This document shows, piece by piece, positions 1-6,199 of a stretch of 33,791 bases of DNA. The first letter of the stretch is position 1. Each line of letters starts with the position of its first letter. Source of the stretch: Spirochaetales bacterium (GTDB lineage Bacteria > Spirochaetota > Spirochaetia > Treponematales > Treponemataceae); the NCBI GenBank assembly GCA_016929605.1, contig JAFGIM010000075.1:1-33791 (forward strand), given 5' to 3'. Made by a program: the position numbers and the translations under genes. The notes below the pieces were generated by a model. It was not told the DNA's origin and ran no database searches. It saw only the letters and a list, made by a program, of their open reading frames with translations.

Positions 1-679
1 TCTCCTTCCCGTATCGCGTGAGTCCAAGACACGGATCCTCGATAAGTTTTTTGTTCGCCACCGCCCACTTGAACGCGGTCTTCCCCGCGATCAGAATATG
101 ATTGAGCGTCCCGGTCGATAACCCCTTATCCGCGAGCGACTTCTCGAACGCCTTGAGATCGAGCGTCGAGACATCTTCAAGATTTGTCTCGGTTCCGAAA
201 TACTCCTTCCAGTACGAGATCCGGTTTTTTGAATCGTAACAATGGCGTTTCCCGATTTTTTGCTTGTGAATGAGTTTGTCCTGAACATAGGGACTCGTTT
301 CATACGTCCAGAAGTTTTCGAGAAATGGTACAAGAGGTGTTTTTTCGGTATCCGTATTCTGCGGTGTTTGCAGAGCCAGCGGGCTGACTGCAAGCCCTTG
401 CGCGGAAAGCGCCTGCGTGATGCGCTCAAGCTCCGAGGCCCCAAGTTTCCCGCCCTCAAGCAAGGACATGAAGGATTGAACTGTCGCCACCTGCTCGACG
501 GGCTTCCGGCCCTCACGGGTCGGCAAGCCCTTTTGCAGCCAAGTACAGGCAACCTTCATTGCGTCAGTATAATTTCGCTGTCTCGTGGAGAGGGCTGTGA
601 ATCGTTCGTGCGTTTCTTCGTTCGAAAATTGCACGTAATAGATGCCGCGCTTTGACTTATACAAGTAAAAAGGGCGCAT
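1..679 (-). CDS. Tyrosine recombinase / phage-type integrase, N-terminal part (runs off left edge)
   Basis: An open frame of 226 codons without a stop continues past base 1. Residues 1-45 (starting MRPFYLYKSKRGIYYVQF) look like the N-terminal DNA-binding segment of phage integrases. Residues about 115-222 match the helical core-binding (SAM-like) domain, with the typical stretch GTLNHILIAGKTAFKWAVAN followed by LIEDP. The catalytic domain (R..HxxR..Y) should lie beyond the window, so activity cannot be judged. The ATG at 679 has a GGTGAGG ribosome site six bases upstream, and both lie in one arm of an inverted repeat. The gene reads away from a tRNA-Ile2 gene whose 3' end is 124 bases upstream on the same strand, as in elements integrated at tRNA 3' ends. 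Read-through from the tRNA promoter could express it. The family call is secure; whether the element is intact is unknown. Confidence 0.85.
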   Translation of the reverse strand, partial: MRPFYLYKSKRGIYYVQFSNEETHERFTALSTRQRNYTDAMKVACTWLQKGLPTREGRKPVEQVATVQSFMSLLEGGKLGASELERITQALSAQGLAVSPLALQTPQNTDTEKTPLVPFLENFWTYETSPYVQDKLIHKQKIGKRHCYDSKNRISYWKEYFGTETNLEDVSTLDLKAFEKSLADKGLSTGTLNHILIAGKTAFKWAVANKKLIEDPCLGLTRYGKE

Positions 680-755
680 GGTTAACCTCACCGCACAAGA
701 GCAGTTCAGCGTTTGCTGAAACTCTTGCTGAAAGTGTTTGGGTTAACATGCGCCC
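672..755. repeat. Inverted repeat around the integrase start codon, with inner hairpin and direct repeats
   Basis: The arms at 672-687 and 740-755 are complementary over 15 pairs with one bulged base. Between them, CAAGAG (695-701 region) faces CTCTTG, with TTCAGC facing GCTGAA, forming an inner stem. The 9-mer TTGCTGAAA occurs twice in direct orientation (713-721 and 725-733, period 12). In the integrase transcript the outer stem would pair the start codon and part of the ribosome site. The short direct repeats resemble arm-type integrase or excisionase sites, but that is inference. Confidence 0.6.
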
Positions 756-779
756 TTCTTTGAAGGGAAGCACGTCATT

Positions 780-794
780 CCTTACAACGTAAGG
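780..794. repeat. Short perfect inverted repeat beside the tRNA 3' end
   Basis: CCTTAC and GTAAGG face each other across three bases, ending nine bases from the tRNA-Ile2 3' end. No T-tract follows on either strand, so it does not look like a terminator. Its place at the presumed tRNA-element junction makes it a candidate recombinase site, but nothing in the window proves this. Confidence 0.35.
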
Positions 795-803
795 AAATCT
801 TTT

Positions 804-877
804 TGGGCCCACCTGGACTTGAACCAGGGACCGACGGATTATGAGTCCGCAGCTCTAACCAACTGAGCTATAGGCCC
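804..877 (-). tRNA. tRNA-Ile2 (anticodon CAT, lysidine type)
   Basis: The minus strand folds as a full cloverleaf: acceptor GGGCCTA/TGGGCCC, D arm GCTC..GAGC, anticodon stem GCGGA/TCCGT with loop CTCATAA, T arm CCTGG TTCAAGT CCAGG, and discriminator A. CCA is not encoded. The CAT anticodon could mean Met or Ile2. C4-G69 and C5-G68 in the acceptor stem and general likeness to bacterial ileX-type genes favour Ile2, whose C34 is changed to lysidine by TilS so that it reads AUA. Elongator tRNA-Met remains possible. The gene appears to be the insertion site of the integrase-bearing element. Confidence 0.9.
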
Positions 878-902
878 GGACGTATGCAAACCTAACAGTG
901 GA

Positions 903-932
903 AATATAGCCGATTAGGCGGGAGGCGGTCAA
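903..932 (-). promoter_or_regulatory. Promoter of tRNA-Ile2
   Basis: On the minus strand TTGACC (932-927) is followed after 18 bases by TATATT (908-903). The tRNA 5' end lies 25 bases downstream. Both boxes are close to the sigma-70 consensus. Confidence 0.6.
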
Positions 933-956
933 GAGAAGGCTATTTTGGCCTTTTTC

Positions 957-985
957 TTGACAGATTGATTATTGCATGATAGGCT
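957..985 (+). promoter_or_regulatory. Promoter of perR-rbr
   Basis: A perfect -35 TTGACA (957-962) is followed after 17 bases by TAGGCT (980-985). The expected transcript start near 991-994 falls on the palindrome and on the ATG at 994. A start codon at 976 would lie inside this promoter. Confidence 0.5.
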
Positions 986-1007
986 TATTAAGAATGATTC
1001 TTGATAA
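985..1007. promoter_or_regulatory. PerR/Fur-type palindromic operator
   Basis: A 23-base palindrome centred on base 996 with a single mismatched pair; its core is AAGAAT-G-ATTCTT. The 7-1-7 spacing and AAT-N-ATT centre match the architecture of Per and Fur boxes. It overlaps the end of the -10 box and the likely transcript start, the usual place for autorepression. It also overlaps the first codons of perR. Confidence 0.55.
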
Positions 1008-1437
1008 AGCCGAAACTCATAGACGAAATACCCGACAAAGAGTTGCATTGCTTGAGCTACTCACATCGGTTACTTGTCATCCTTCAGCGCAATGGCTTTA
1101 CGAACAGCTTGCGGCCTCTTGCCCCGGAATGAGCCTTGCAACGGTATACCGTAATCTTTCTTTGCTTGCCAAGGAAGGAAAGATTCGCACCCTTCATTGC
1201 GCCGGAGATACGGTTCGGTTTGACGGGGATATCGGGATTCATTACCATGTGGTATGCTCACAGTGCGGGGCGATTGTGGACATTCCTGGGGATACAGGCG
1301 AGTCTACTCGTCTTTGTGAGTTAGCTCATCGTACATCCGGGTATGTTGTTTCAGATCACTCCTTTGATTTTTACGGGATTTGCCCCGACTGTCAGTCGGG
1401 TAATCATACAGTTTTAAAAGACCATCAATTTTTGTAA
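994..1437 (+). CDS. perR: Peroxide-responsive repressor PerR (Fur family)
   Basis: Metal-dependent repressor of peroxide defence; in the family, iron-catalysed oxidation of histidine ligands releases DNA. The protein has 147 residues from this start: a winged helix at 1-75 (recognition region SLATVYRNLSLLAKEGKI), then the dimer/metal domain. The five regulatory ligands of Bacillus PerR (H37, D85, H91, H93, D104) align at identical spacing with H29, D77, H83, H85 and D96. CSQC (88-91) and CPDC (130-133) form the structural zinc site. An ATG at 976 in the same frame would lie inside the likely promoter, so I prefer 994. Neither start has a clear ribosome site, and the mRNA may be leaderless. 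Rubrerythrin follows after 31 bases. A hairpin GCGGC-TAG-GCCGC (1439-1451) lies between the two genes. Confidence 0.9.
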   Translation: MILDKAETHRRNTRQRVALLELLTSVTCHPSAQWLYEQLAASCPGMSLATVYRNLSLLAKEGKIRTLHCAGDTVRFDGDIGIHYHVVCSQCGAIVDIPGDTGESTRLCELAHRTSGYVVSDHSFDFYGICPDCQSGNHTVLKDHQFL

Positions 1438-1468
1438 TGCGGCTAGGCCGCGGTACGTGGAGGTACAC

Positions 1469-2047
1469 ATGAAGTCAATTAAGGATTCGCAAACCGAAAA
1501 GAACATTCTTGCGGCGTTTATCGGCGAATCTCAAGCCCGCAACAAATATACCTTCTGGGCCAGCAAGGCCAAGGAAGAAGGATACATTCAAATCCAGCAG
1601 ATTTTTTTGGAGACTGCGGAGCAAGAAAAGGAACATGCCAAGCGCTTGTTTAAATTTCTTGAAGGTGGAGCCGAGGTTGCAATTCCATCCGGAGGAAATG
1701 CCGGTTTTATCGGTACTACGCTAGAAAATCTGAGACAAGCTGCCTCTGGAGAAAACCATGAATGGCAACACATGTATCCCGATTACGCAAAGGTTGCCCG
1801 CTCCGAAGGTTTTGATACGGTAGCCACCGTTATGGAAAACATTGCTGTTGCCGAAAAACAGCATGCCAAGCGATATGAAGCATTTGCCAAACACATTGAA
1901 GACGGAGACATGTGGGTTCAAGAAGGTCCTACTACCTGGAGATGCCTTAACTGCGGCTTTATCTATGTAGGCAAGGAAGCTCCCAAGACCTGTCCGGCTT
2001 GCGCTCATCCTCAAGCATATTTTGAACGGCTTATGGAAAACTGGTAA
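1469..2047 (+). CDS. rbr: Rubrerythrin
   Basis: Cytoplasmic NAD(P)H-linked peroxidase (through electron donors) that removes hydrogen peroxide in anaerobes. Of 192 residues, 1-145 form the ferritin-like four-helix bundle with diiron ligand candidates E20, E53, H56, E95, E98, E129 and H132. Residues 155-185 form a rubredoxin domain with the iron-binding pairs C159/C162 and C175/C178. The ATG at 1469 is chosen because GGAGG (1459-1463) lies five bases before it; the upstream GTG at 1457 would overlap that site. Cotranscription with perR implies derepression by peroxide. Length and domain order are standard for the classical family. Confidence 0.95.
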   Translation: MKSIKDSQTEKNILAAFIGESQARNKYTFWASKAKEEGYIQIQQIFLETAEQEKEHAKRLFKFLEGGAEVAIPSGGNAGFIGTTLENLRQAASGENHEWQHMYPDYAKVARSEGFDTVATVMENIAVAEKQHAKRYEAFAKHIEDGDMWVQEGPTTWRCLNCGFIYVGKEAPKTCPACAHPQAYFERLMENW

Positions 2048-2062
2048 TTCAACCTGTACATT

Positions 2063-2098
2063 AAAAAAGCTGTCCGGTTTCCCGGGCAGCTTTTTTTT
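2063..2098. terminator. Bidirectional intrinsic terminator between rbr and the GGDEF-PilZ gene
   Basis: A GCTGTCCGG / CCGGGCAGC stem with a TTTC loop is flanked by A6 on the left and T8 on the right, so it can end transcription from either side. It overlaps the stop codon of the convergent gene. Confidence 0.85.
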
Positions 2099-3236
2099 AG
2101 CTTATGGATTCCAGGGCGCCTATGGCGGTTTCCAATTTTGCTTCCAAGATTTCCGGGGTATCCACAAAGGACACTCCATAGGTATATCCATCCATGGTTT
2201 TTTTTACCCAGGTTATTCGAGCCTGAGCCTCTACATCGGGGGCTTCTATATCCAAACTGGTAAACACAAGCCGGATTGAGCAATCGACGGGATAGCGAAC
2301 AGGGCATTCAAACTGTATGCCTCCCAAAGATACGTTTTGAGTAATAACTCCGGTTATCGGCCGGGCTTCGTTATCGGGATAGATATTCAAGTTCCAGGTT
2401 TGTGGATATCGTCCAAACCTTCTTCTTTCGGGGGATGCGGATACCGCTCGATCCTTTCCGTCAAACTTTGCTTGATATAAGGCTCTATCTGCAGCCATCA
2501 CAAGGCCTTCCATATCCATCGCAGATAATGGATAGGTAGCAAGCCCTGCCGAGAAGGTTATGTTGTATTTGGTAAAGAACTCACGGCCTTTCATCGTCAT
2601 TCTGATTCTCTCGGCAAGGATCTCCGCACCCGCTTCGTCGGTCTCGGGTAATAACACCAGGAACTCTTCTCCGCCATATCGGCAGACAATGTCTTCCTCT
2701 CGCACAACGTCTTTTACCAATTGAGATATTTCTCGCAAGACTTCATCACCAAAGATATGCCCATGCGTATCATTTATGTTCTTAAAATTATCTATGTCGA
2801 TAAGACACAGAGACAGGTTTTTTCCATAACGATCGCAGCGGTTAAATTCTTTTTTTAAGACGATGTCCATGTAGCGCCGGTTAAAGACGCCAGTTAACCC
2901 GTCCACCATGGCGAGTCGTTCTGTTTGCTTGAACACATGAACCTCCACCAACATGGGAGAGTCCATCATATGATTGATATTGGTAAAATAATCGACGAGC
3001 GCTAAATGTATGCCGATTTTTCTTCCTAGATCATTGGTTAACAATGCTGCGTGCGCGAGTATGCCTTTCCAATGGGCTATCGCCTCTTCTTCGGTAAACT
3101 CTAGATGTACAAACGATTCAAGCAATCCCGAAAAGGAGAACGATTCCTGTAGCCCCTCACCCGCAACGACCTTGCGTCCCTTTCCGGCAAAGGCTTGAAC
3201 GGCCTTGCGCAAAGACGCACTATCATGCTCTTTCAT
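2097..3236 (-). CDS. Diguanylate cyclase with C-terminal PilZ domain
   Basis: Likely makes cyclic di-GMP from two GTP. The 379 residues divide into a helical N-terminal region of about 105 residues with no family I recognise, a GGDEF domain (about 108-268) and a PilZ domain (about 270-372). The active-site GGEEF is intact at 188-192. The product-inhibition motif RxxD (R179, D182) sits exactly five residues before it. PilZ hallmarks are the arginine cluster ERRRFGR (270-276) and NVSLGG (301-306), which bind cyclic di-GMP in this family. Synthesis and sensing are thus on one chain, suggesting local feedback. ATG at 3236 has AAAGGA about eight bases upstream. No membrane segment is evident, so it is probably cytoplasmic. 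Confidence 0.9.
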   Translation of the reverse strand: MKEHDSASLRKAVQAFAGKGRKVVAGEGLQESFSFSGLLESFVHLEFTEEEAIAHWKGILAHAALLTNDLGRKIGIHLALVDYFTNINHMMDSPMLVEVHVFKQTERLAMVDGLTGVFNRRYMDIVLKKEFNRCDRYGKNLSLCLIDIDNFKNINDTHGHIFGDEVLREISQLVKDVVREEDIVCRYGGEEFLVLLPETDEAGAEILAERIRMTMKGREFFTKYNITFSAGLATYPLSAMDMEGLVMAADRALYQAKFDGKDRAVSASPERRRFGRYPQTWNLNIYPDNEARPITGVITQNVSLGGIQFECPVRYPVDCSIRLVFTSLDIEAPDVEAQARITWVKKTMDGYTYGVSFVDTPEILEAKLETAIGALESIS

Positions 3237-3272
3237 ACAGAAATTCCTTTCGACTTATCAAACTTTTGTGCA

Positions 3273-3302
3273 ATTATATAGTCTGGCCGGAAGGTTTGTC
3301 GA
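3273..3302 (-). promoter_or_regulatory. Promoter of the GGDEF-PilZ gene
   Basis: On the minus strand TCGACA (3302-3297), an 18-base spacer, then a perfect TATAAT (3278-3273). The start codon is 36 bases downstream of the -10. The gene can therefore be expressed separately from the copA-csoR genes upstream. Confidence 0.55.
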
Positions 3303-3308
3303 GCAAAA

Positions 3309-3578
3309 TTACATATTCTTTTCCAGAATTTTCAATATCTCGTCAATTTTATCCTTGGTAGCTTCTTTATCCCCCGCTAACAAGGTATCTTGGACACAAT
3401 GGCTAAGATGGGCACGCATGACTTCTCCCTGCGCCTTCTTTATCAGAGAAGCCGCCGCTAATAACTGAGTAGATATATCCAAGCAATAGCGATCGTCCTC
3501 TATCATCTTGAGTATTCCATCGAGTTGCCCCCGTGCGGTCTTAACCAGCCGGGAAACCTTTTGCTTGTCTGCCATCAT
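3309..3578 (-). CDS. csoR: Copper-sensing repressor CsoR
   Basis: Small all-helical DNA-binding repressor (DUF156 family) that leaves DNA when it binds Cu(I). Of 89 residues, C32, H57 and C61 match the C-H-C copper ligands of CsoR (C36, H61, C65 in the Mycobacterium protein), separating it from nickel or formaldehyde sensors of the family. It starts three bases after the copA stop codon, with AAGGAAGG inside the copA 3' end as ribosome site. A second ATG one codon later is equally possible. Being last in the copA operon, it should repress its own synthesis through the copA operator. Confidence 0.9.
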   Translation of the reverse strand: MMADKQKVSRLVKTARGQLDGILKMIEDDRYCLDISTQLLAAASLIKKAQGEVMRAHLSHCVQDTLLAGDKEATKDKIDEILKILEKNM

Positions 3579-3581
3579 CGG

Positions 3582-5855
3582 TCAACCTTCCTTTTTAAAT
3601 AAATTCAGTCTTAGGGCATTCAGTACCACGGATATTGAGCTCAAGCTCATCGCTCCTGCGGCTATCATGGGATTAAGCGTTAATCCAAAGGCTCCGTAAA
3701 AAACCCCCGCGGCAATAGGTATGCCCAGTACGTTATAAATAAAGGCCCAAAACAAGTTTTGCCGAATATTTCTTATTACCGCCTTCCCAAGGCGTAATGC
3801 TCCAACGGCATCCATCAAGTCGCTGTGCATTAATACTATTCCCGCTGAGTCTATCGCGATATCCGTTCCCGCTCCTATGGCAATGCCTACGTCGGCACAG
3901 ACGAGGGCAGGGGCATCATTGATACCGTCACCAACCATCGCTATGGTCTTTCCCGAGCTTTTTAGTTTCTTTACGTAATTTGCCTTGTCTGCCGGAAGCA
4001 TCTCCGGGATAACGGTGTCTATGCCAGTTTCCGCCGCAATTCCTCTGGCGGTATAGTGGTTATCCCCGGTTAGCAATATGACATCCATACCCAGGGCTTT
4101 AAAAGCACTTACGGCTTCCCGACTCCCGCTCTTAATTACATCCGCAACACCCACTATGCCAAGCGGACCGCTCTCCGATCCTATACAAAAAGGAATCTTT
4201 CCCTGCATTCCCAATTCAGACAGTCGAGGCATAAGCACGCTGACATCCACTCCATGTTCGGCCATCAGCATGGGGCCCCCCGCAAAGTAGCGCTTGCCCC
4301 GGATTACCGCTTCCACTCCTTTACCGGGATGGGCAGTAAATTTCTCTACTGGCGTTATGGTTAGTCCGCTCTTCTTTGCTTCTCCCACTATCGCGTAACT
4401 AAGGGGATGTTCGGAGGGCGCTTCTATCGATGCGGTAAGTGCAAGTAATTCCAGATCATCAAGTTCTCCAACCGAGATCACATCGGTTACCACAGGCTTC
4501 CCCGCGGTGACGGTTCCTGTTTTATCAAGCACTACGGTGTTTACTGCATGGGCTATTTCCAGGGCCTCCGCTGATTTAACCAATATTCCACTCTGTGCAC
4601 CTTTTCCCATTCCCACCATTATGGCAGTAGGGGTGGCCAGGCCCAGAGCGCAAGGACAGGATATAACCAATACGGTTATCGCAGAGGAAACCGCAAAGGC
4701 TGTTCCATATCCAAGTAAAAGCCATACAGCGGCGGTTATCAGGGCAATTAGAATAACAGCAGGCACAAAGTACGAGCTGATACGATCGGCGAGACGAGAG
4801 ATAGGAGCTTTAGAAACCGAGGCTTCTTCTACCAGTGCAATTATTTTTGCAAGTGTCGTATCGTTCCCTACACGATCGGCGCGAAGCTTCAGGTATCCGG
4901 TTAAATTAATCGTGGCACTGTATACCTGATTACCAGCCTTCTTTTCCACCGGTATGCTTTCGCCCGTTATTGCAGATACATCAAGGGTTGAAAAACCTTC
5001 CACAACTGTTCCGTCCACCGGGATATTTTGTCCTGGACGTACCACAACGATGTCGCCAATGACTATATGCTCCACAGGTATCAGTTCTTCCCTGCCATTG
5101 CGCTCGACGGTCGCGGTGTCGGGTCTAAGGCGTATTAATTTGGATATGGCGTCGGTGGTGTGGCTTTTAGCGCGGTCCTCCAAATAATGGCCAAGGGTTA
5201 TCAGGGTCAATATCATCGCGGCTGACTCGAAGTATAGGGTCATCGCAAAATCGCGAGCCTTGGCGGGATCTCCGATGAACAGGGAATCGCTCATCGCGAA
5301 CAGGGTATACAGGCCATACACAACAGCCGCCGAAGAGCCCAAGGCTATAAGTGAATCCATGGTGGGAGATCGCTTCCAGAGTGTCTTAAAGCCACGTACA
5401 AAAAAAACACGGTTAACCACTAAAACCGGTACCAGTAAAAGAAACTGAAGCAGGCCATAGGTAAGCGGATTTTGGTGAACAAAATCTGGAAGCGGCCAAT
5501 GAAACATGTGTCCCATGGCAATATAAAAAAGCGGGATGGTAAATAACAGAGAGGTTGCAAGGCGCACGGCCATGCCCTCCCCTTTTTGCAGCACCGGGCC
5601 ATGATGGAAACCAGGGGCCGAACCGTCCGAAGATGGAGGGGCAACTAAAGTGGCCGTATACCCCGCGTCTTGAACCGCGCCAATAATCTCTGGGGCCGTA
5701 ACAATATCCTCATCGTGTCGAACCGACATGGTTTTAGCGATCAGGTTTACATCCGCTTTCTCCACTCCGGACAGGGCCACAACGCGCCGTTCTACCGTTG
5801 CAGAACAACCAGCACAGGTCATTCCTTCTATAATAAACTTAGTCGTAATAATCAT
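3582..5855 (-). CDS. copA: Cu(I)-exporting P-type ATPase CopA
   Basis: Inner-membrane pump exporting Cu(I) with ATP. The 757 residues begin with one heavy-metal-binding domain (GMTCAGC, C14/C17). Next come the actuator motif TGES (297-300), the metal motif CPC in a membrane helix (400-402), the phosphorylation motif DKTGT (444-448), SEHP (481-484) and GDGINDAP (642-649). YN at 707-708 and M736 with SS 739-740 in the last two helices are the signature of copper rather than zinc pumps. ATG at 5855 has AAGGAG eight bases upstream. csoR follows after three bases. Copper export should be induced when CsoR is loaded with copper. Confidence 0.95.
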   Translation of the reverse strand: MIITTKFIIEGMTCAGCSATVERRVVALSGVEKADVNLIAKTMSVRHDEDIVTAPEIIGAVQDAGYTATLVAPPSSDGSAPGFHHGPVLQKGEGMAVRLATSLLFTIPLFYIAMGHMFHWPLPDFVHQNPLTYGLLQFLLLVPVLVVNRVFFVRGFKTLWKRSPTMDSLIALGSSAAVVYGLYTLFAMSDSLFIGDPAKARDFAMTLYFESAAMILTLITLGHYLEDRAKSHTTDAISKLIRLRPDTATVERNGREELIPVEHIVIGDIVVVRPGQNIPVDGTVVEGFSTLDVSAITGESIPVEKKAGNQVYSATINLTGYLKLRADRVGNDTTLAKIIALVEEASVSKAPISRLADRISSYFVPAVILIALITAAVWLLLGYGTAFAVSSAITVLVISCPCALGLATPTAIMVGMGKGAQSGILVKSAEALEIAHAVNTVVLDKTGTVTAGKPVVTDVISVGELDDLELLALTASIEAPSEHPLSYAIVGEAKKSGLTITPVEKFTAHPGKGVEAVIRGKRYFAGGPMLMAEHGVDVSVLMPRLSELGMQGKIPFCIGSESGPLGIVGVADVIKSGSREAVSAFKALGMDVILLTGDNHYTARGIAAETGIDTVIPEMLPADKANYVKKLKSSGKTIAMVGDGINDAPALVCADVGIAIGAGTDIAIDSAGIVLMHSDLMDAVGALRLGKAVIRNIRQNLFWAFIYNVLGIPIAAGVFYGAFGLTLNPMIAAGAMSLSSISVVLNALRLNLFKKEG

Positions 5856-5870
5856 GTATGAGGCTCCTTA

Positions 5871-5894
5871 ACACCCACCCTGGGGTGGGGGTGT
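5871..5894. promoter_or_regulatory. CsoR-type GC-rich operator of copA-csoR
   Basis: A 24-base near-palindrome of C-runs facing G-runs (ACACCCACCC opposite GGGGGTGT), directly downstream of the predicted copA transcript start. Runs of C opposite G around a centre are the established layout of CsoR sites, and csoR is in the operon. Confidence 0.65.
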
Positions 5895-5903
5895 ACTAAT
5901 ATA

Positions 5904-5933
5904 AAAGTAAGACTTTACTTATGTACTTGTCAA
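5904..5933 (-). promoter_or_regulatory. Promoter of copA-csoR
   Basis: On the minus strand a perfect TTGACA (5933-5928), an 18-base spacer, then TACTTT (5909-5904). A perfect inverted repeat AAGTAA-GACT-TTACTT (5905-5920) spans the spacer and -10. Confidence 0.5.
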
Positions 5934-5952
5934 GTTTTTAGCCATTTTTCTC

Positions 5953-5981
5953 TTGATTTCTTTTTTTGCGCTCTCTATGAT
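5953..5981 (+). promoter_or_regulatory. Promoter of the btuB riboswitch transcript
   Basis: TTGATT (5953-5958), a 17-base spacer, then TATGAT (5976-5981). The expected start near 5988 is about 12 bases before the riboswitch P1 stem, as it should be. Confidence 0.65.
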
Positions 5982-5999
5982 ACCAACACACATACTAAA

Positions 6000-6147
6000 G
6001 GATATGGGGAAAACGGAATGCGGTGTAAATCCGCAGCGGTCCCGCCACTGTAAGCAGAAAAGCGCGATAACGCCATCGGGAAGGCTCCGTCCCGAGAAGG
6101 CCGCGCCGCCATACGCGCTGCAAGCCAGGAGACGATCCCCTATATCC
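6000..6147 (+). ncRNA. Cobalamin riboswitch
   Basis: Vitamin B12-sensing leader RNA. The conserved core CCGCAGCGGTCCCGCCACTG (6031-6050, preceded by GGTGTAAAT) and the B12 box AGCCAGGAGAC (6123-6133) are near consensus. The closing stem P1 pairs GGATATGGGG (6000-6009) with CCCCTATATCC (6137-6147). From 6147 to the btuB start there is no stem followed by a T-tract, while the ribosome site GAGGAGG lies at 6189-6195, so control is probably at translation initiation. High B12 should shut off btuB and the overlapping tonB. The 5856-6199 gap holds only this RNA, the two promoters and the copper operator. Confidence 0.95.
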
Positions 6148-6199
6148 CCACACTCATCTTTGTCCCGATGTGGACATTGGCATTTCCCGAGGAGGTTTT

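Noticed and set aside
91-655. Open frames at 91-552 (minus) and 242-655 (plus)
   Set aside because: Both are other-frame shadows of the integrase. The integrase frame gives a recognisable protein from 679 to the window edge and these give arginine-rich or low-complexity products.
804-877. Elongator tRNA-Met reading of the CAT tRNA
   Set aside because: The C4-G69 and C5-G68 pairs and general likeness to Ile2 genes favour tRNA-Ile2, although Met is not fully excluded.
1384-1400. Perfect CCCGACT-GTC-AGTCGGG hairpin in the 3' part of perR as an attenuator
   Set aside because: It encodes the conserved CPDC zinc motif and no T-tract follows, so coding constraint explains it adequately.
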